Origin: JAAYDY01 sp964500225
GTDB taxonomy: Bacteria; Planctomycetota; Phycisphaerae; FEN-1346; JAACEH01
DNA: 15,467 nucleotides
Direction: 5' to 3'
Assembly (NCBI GenBank): GCA_964500225.1
Contig: CAZCOA010000056.1
Span: forward strand, 1-15,467
The notes under the pieces were generated by a model. The model saw only the letters and a program-made list of their open reading frames with translations. It had not been told where the DNA came from and searched no databases. Below, one piece after another: positions 13,887 to 15,467 of this stretch; the stretch's first letter is position 1, and the number at the start of each line of letters is the position of its first letter. A program made the position numbers and the translations under genes.

Positions 13887-15428
13887 ATGCTCGTCGAACG
13901 CAGTACGCTGCATCAAAGCGCGGTCGGATCGCTGTTCTCGCTGCTCAAGAGGAGCGACGCCGCCGACGGCCCCAGCTTCGAGCAGCATTTCACCGAGAGC
14001 GTCGGCGCCCTGTCGGGACGCGACCGGACTGCTCAGCGACGGTCGCAGGAATCGCTCGATCAGGACGTGACGGCTTTGCGTCCGCGAACCGATCCGCGAC
14101 GTAAGAACGATCCCGCCGCACGACAGGACGCCCCCGAGACAACGGCGTCCGCACCATCTGCTGCGCCCGTCGAAGAGCCGCAGGCAACCGAGCCTGCCGC
14201 TGCCGCCGCTGCCGCCGACAGAGAAGCTGTCGCCCGCGAAGCGGCGCCGGCCGAACAGACCACGGTCGCCAAGGAGGATCCCGACGCTGCCGCATCCGAC
14301 GAGGCCCCGCAGCCCGACGAGGCCGCTGCGACCCGCTCCAAGACGCGCACCAAAGTCGCCCTGCTCAGGGCCCTGGCCGAAGGCAGCAGGGGACTGCCTA
14401 GCCCCCTCACTGGTGCCGAGGCAATCGTTCCCGACGAGGCCGGACAGGTCGATCGGCCCAGCCAGGCCAAGGCTGTTGTCGCCTTTCGTCCGGTGACGGC
14501 GTCAGCCGATTCCGTGCCGACGGACGCCGACGTGGTGACGCAGCCGACGCAGCTAGAGTCGGCTGCCTCGGCGGCTGCAGTGGGGCAAAACGATGACCGC
14601 CGGTCGGCGCGCCGAGCCGTTACCTCGCCCTTCAAGCAGACCGCGCCTCAGGCCGTCTCCTCGTCGTCCGAGTCCGCCGCCGTTCGATCCGCCGCGTCCG
14701 AACAACAGGCCGGCGACGCTGCCGCCACGTCGTCCAAGCCGTCCCAGACTGCCGCGGGCGCCTCCCAGTCGCGGCCGCCCGTCGTGCCCCAGGCCAATGT
14801 CCTCAAGGCGGACGTGGTCAGTCTCCAGGTCGTGTCGCAGCCGGCCGCCGAGTCGGTCGCTACGGGCAGCACCGCCGCCTCCGAGACGCCCGCCGTCGCC
14901 AAAGTCGCCGCCGACGCCTCCCCGATTCGGTCCGCCGGCGTCAAGCAGACCGGGGACGCTTCCCGAGCCGCCGCGTCCGACGCCGAGGAACAGGTCGAAC
15001 GCATCGTCCACGTCATGCGGGCCAGCATCAGCCGCGGAGGCAGCCGGGTGAACATGCAGCTCGATCCGCCCGAACTCGGCCAACTCCGCATCCAGATGCA
15101 GATTCGCAATGGCGAGATGACCGCCCGGTTCGAGACGCAGACCGAAACCGCACGCAACTGGATCTACAGCCAGCTCGGGGCGCTCCGCGAATCCCTGGCC
15201 GGCCAGAACATCCGCCTTGTCCAGGCCACCGTCGAAAGCCGCCAAGGAGGCAACGAAGCCGCCGGCGGCCAGTCCGGCGGCGCGGGCGGCTTCACCGGCG
15301 GCCACGAGACCGGCAGCCAGACGCAGCAGCACCATCAGACGCCGCACCAGGAACCGGCCCCCGAGAGCGAGGTCCTGCGATGGACCGCGCCGGTCGCCGA
15401 GGACAACGAAGTCAACGTGGTGGTATGA
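13887..15428 (+). CDS. fliK: Flagellar hook-length control protein FliK
   Basis: FliK is the secreted ruler that measures the hook and switches export specificity through FlhB. The 513-residue protein has a long Ala/Pro/Ser/Glu-rich disordered middle (about 50-365). The conserved C-terminal Flg_hook domain follows (about 371-450) with VNMQLDPPELGQLRI (388-402) and a helix containing WIYSQLGALRESL. A Gly-rich then Gln/His-rich tail (about 453-490) precedes the end. A seven-alanine run at 104-110 is coded by GCC/GCT repeats. Overall form and length are normal for FliK, whose middle is poorly conserved. GGGAAGG lies 5 nt before the ATG. The stop is within the window, so the gene is complete. Confidence 0.92.
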   Translation: MLVERSTLHQSAVGSLFSLLKRSDAADGPSFEQHFTESVGALSGRDRTAQRRSQESLDQDVTALRPRTDPRRKNDPAARQDAPETTASAPSAAPVEEPQATEPAAAAAAADREAVAREAAPAEQTTVAKEDPDAAASDEAPQPDEAAATRSKTRTKVALLRALAEGSRGLPSPLTGAEAIVPDEAGQVDRPSQAKAVVAFRPVTASADSVPTDADVVTQPTQLESAASAAAVGQNDDRRSARRAVTSPFKQTAPQAVSSSSESAAVRSAASEQQAGDAAATSSKPSQTAAGASQSRPPVVPQANVLKADVVSLQVVSQPAAESVATGSTAASETPAVAKVAADASPIRSAGVKQTGDASRAAASDAEEQVERIVHVMRASISRGGSRVNMQLDPPELGQLRIQMQIRNGEMTARFETQTETARNWIYSQLGALRESLAGQNIRLVQATVESRQGGNEAAGGQSGGAGGFTGGHETGSQTQQHHQTPHQEPAPESEVLRWTAPVAEDNEVNVVV

Positions 15429-15436
15429 CCGAAACC

Positions 15437-15467
15437 GGCGCCGCCCTGGGCGGCGCCCTCGAAGGAG
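15437..15467 (+). other. Strong hairpin and ribosome binding site of the next gene
   Basis: GGCGCCGCCC (15437-15446) and GGGCGGCGCC (15448-15457) form an almost uninterrupted GC stem of about 9 pairs with a 3-nt loop. It is followed 5 nt later by AAGGAG at the window edge. There is no U-tract, so this looks like an intercistronic structure, not an end of the operon. The Shine-Dalgarno implies another gene begins just beyond 15467; flgD is the usual successor of fliK. Confidence 0.6.

Overview
This is a GC-rich bacterial window dominated by a flagellar basal-body and export operon on the + strand, preceded by a regulatory gene cluster and a divergent tRNA gene. The gene order flgB-flgC-fliE-fliF-fliG-fliH-fliI-fliJ-motE-like-fliK is shared by several phyla. 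The large membrane-anchored TPR protein, the sigma-54 style regulation and the overall protein flavour suggest a planctomycete, perhaps of the Phycisphaerae. That is an inference: a Thermodesulfobacteriota-like host is not excluded, because no phylogenetic marker such as 16S rRNA is present.

Left part (1-736). A GC-rich terminator-like hairpin is followed by a complete tRNA-Pro(UGG) gene on the - strand with its own sigma-70 promoter. About 350 bp without a recognisable gene follow. Next comes a strong AT-rich promoter region (phased A/T tracts, a perfect TTGACA and a TA-rich -10 zone) facing right, about 120 bp before the first + strand gene.

Regulatory block (737-6467). The genes are a short MerR-type regulator, an 807-residue membrane-anchored TPR protein, a small FlgN-like helical protein, a soluble histidine kinase and a sigma-54-activating response regulator (REC, AAA+, Fis-type HTH). 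The last two closely resemble the FleS/FleR (FlrB/FlrC, FlgS/FlgR) pairs that control mid-class flagellar genes.

Switch point (6468-6650). A 180-bp gap holds two inverted repeats and a near-consensus sigma-54 promoter with exact GG-N10-GC spacing. The natural reading is that the regulator encoded immediately upstream activates this promoter.

Flagellar operon (6651 to the right edge). It encodes proximal rod proteins FlgB and FlgC, the rod/MS-ring adaptor FliE, the MS ring FliF, the switch protein FliG, the export ATPase complex FliH, FliI and FliJ, a MotE/YlxF-family membrane protein, and the hook-length ruler FliK. Genes are tightly packed. fliG-fliH overlap by 8 nt with a TTG start and perfect Shine-Dalgarno; fliH-fliI overlap as ATGA. 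GC-rich hairpins sit in three wider gaps. The window ends in the Shine-Dalgarno of another gene, probably flgD by analogy with related operons.

The best candidates for undescribed biology are the MerR/TPR/FlgN-like/kinase/regulator cluster, especially the TPR protein, the unusual promoter in front of it, and the intercistronic hairpins.
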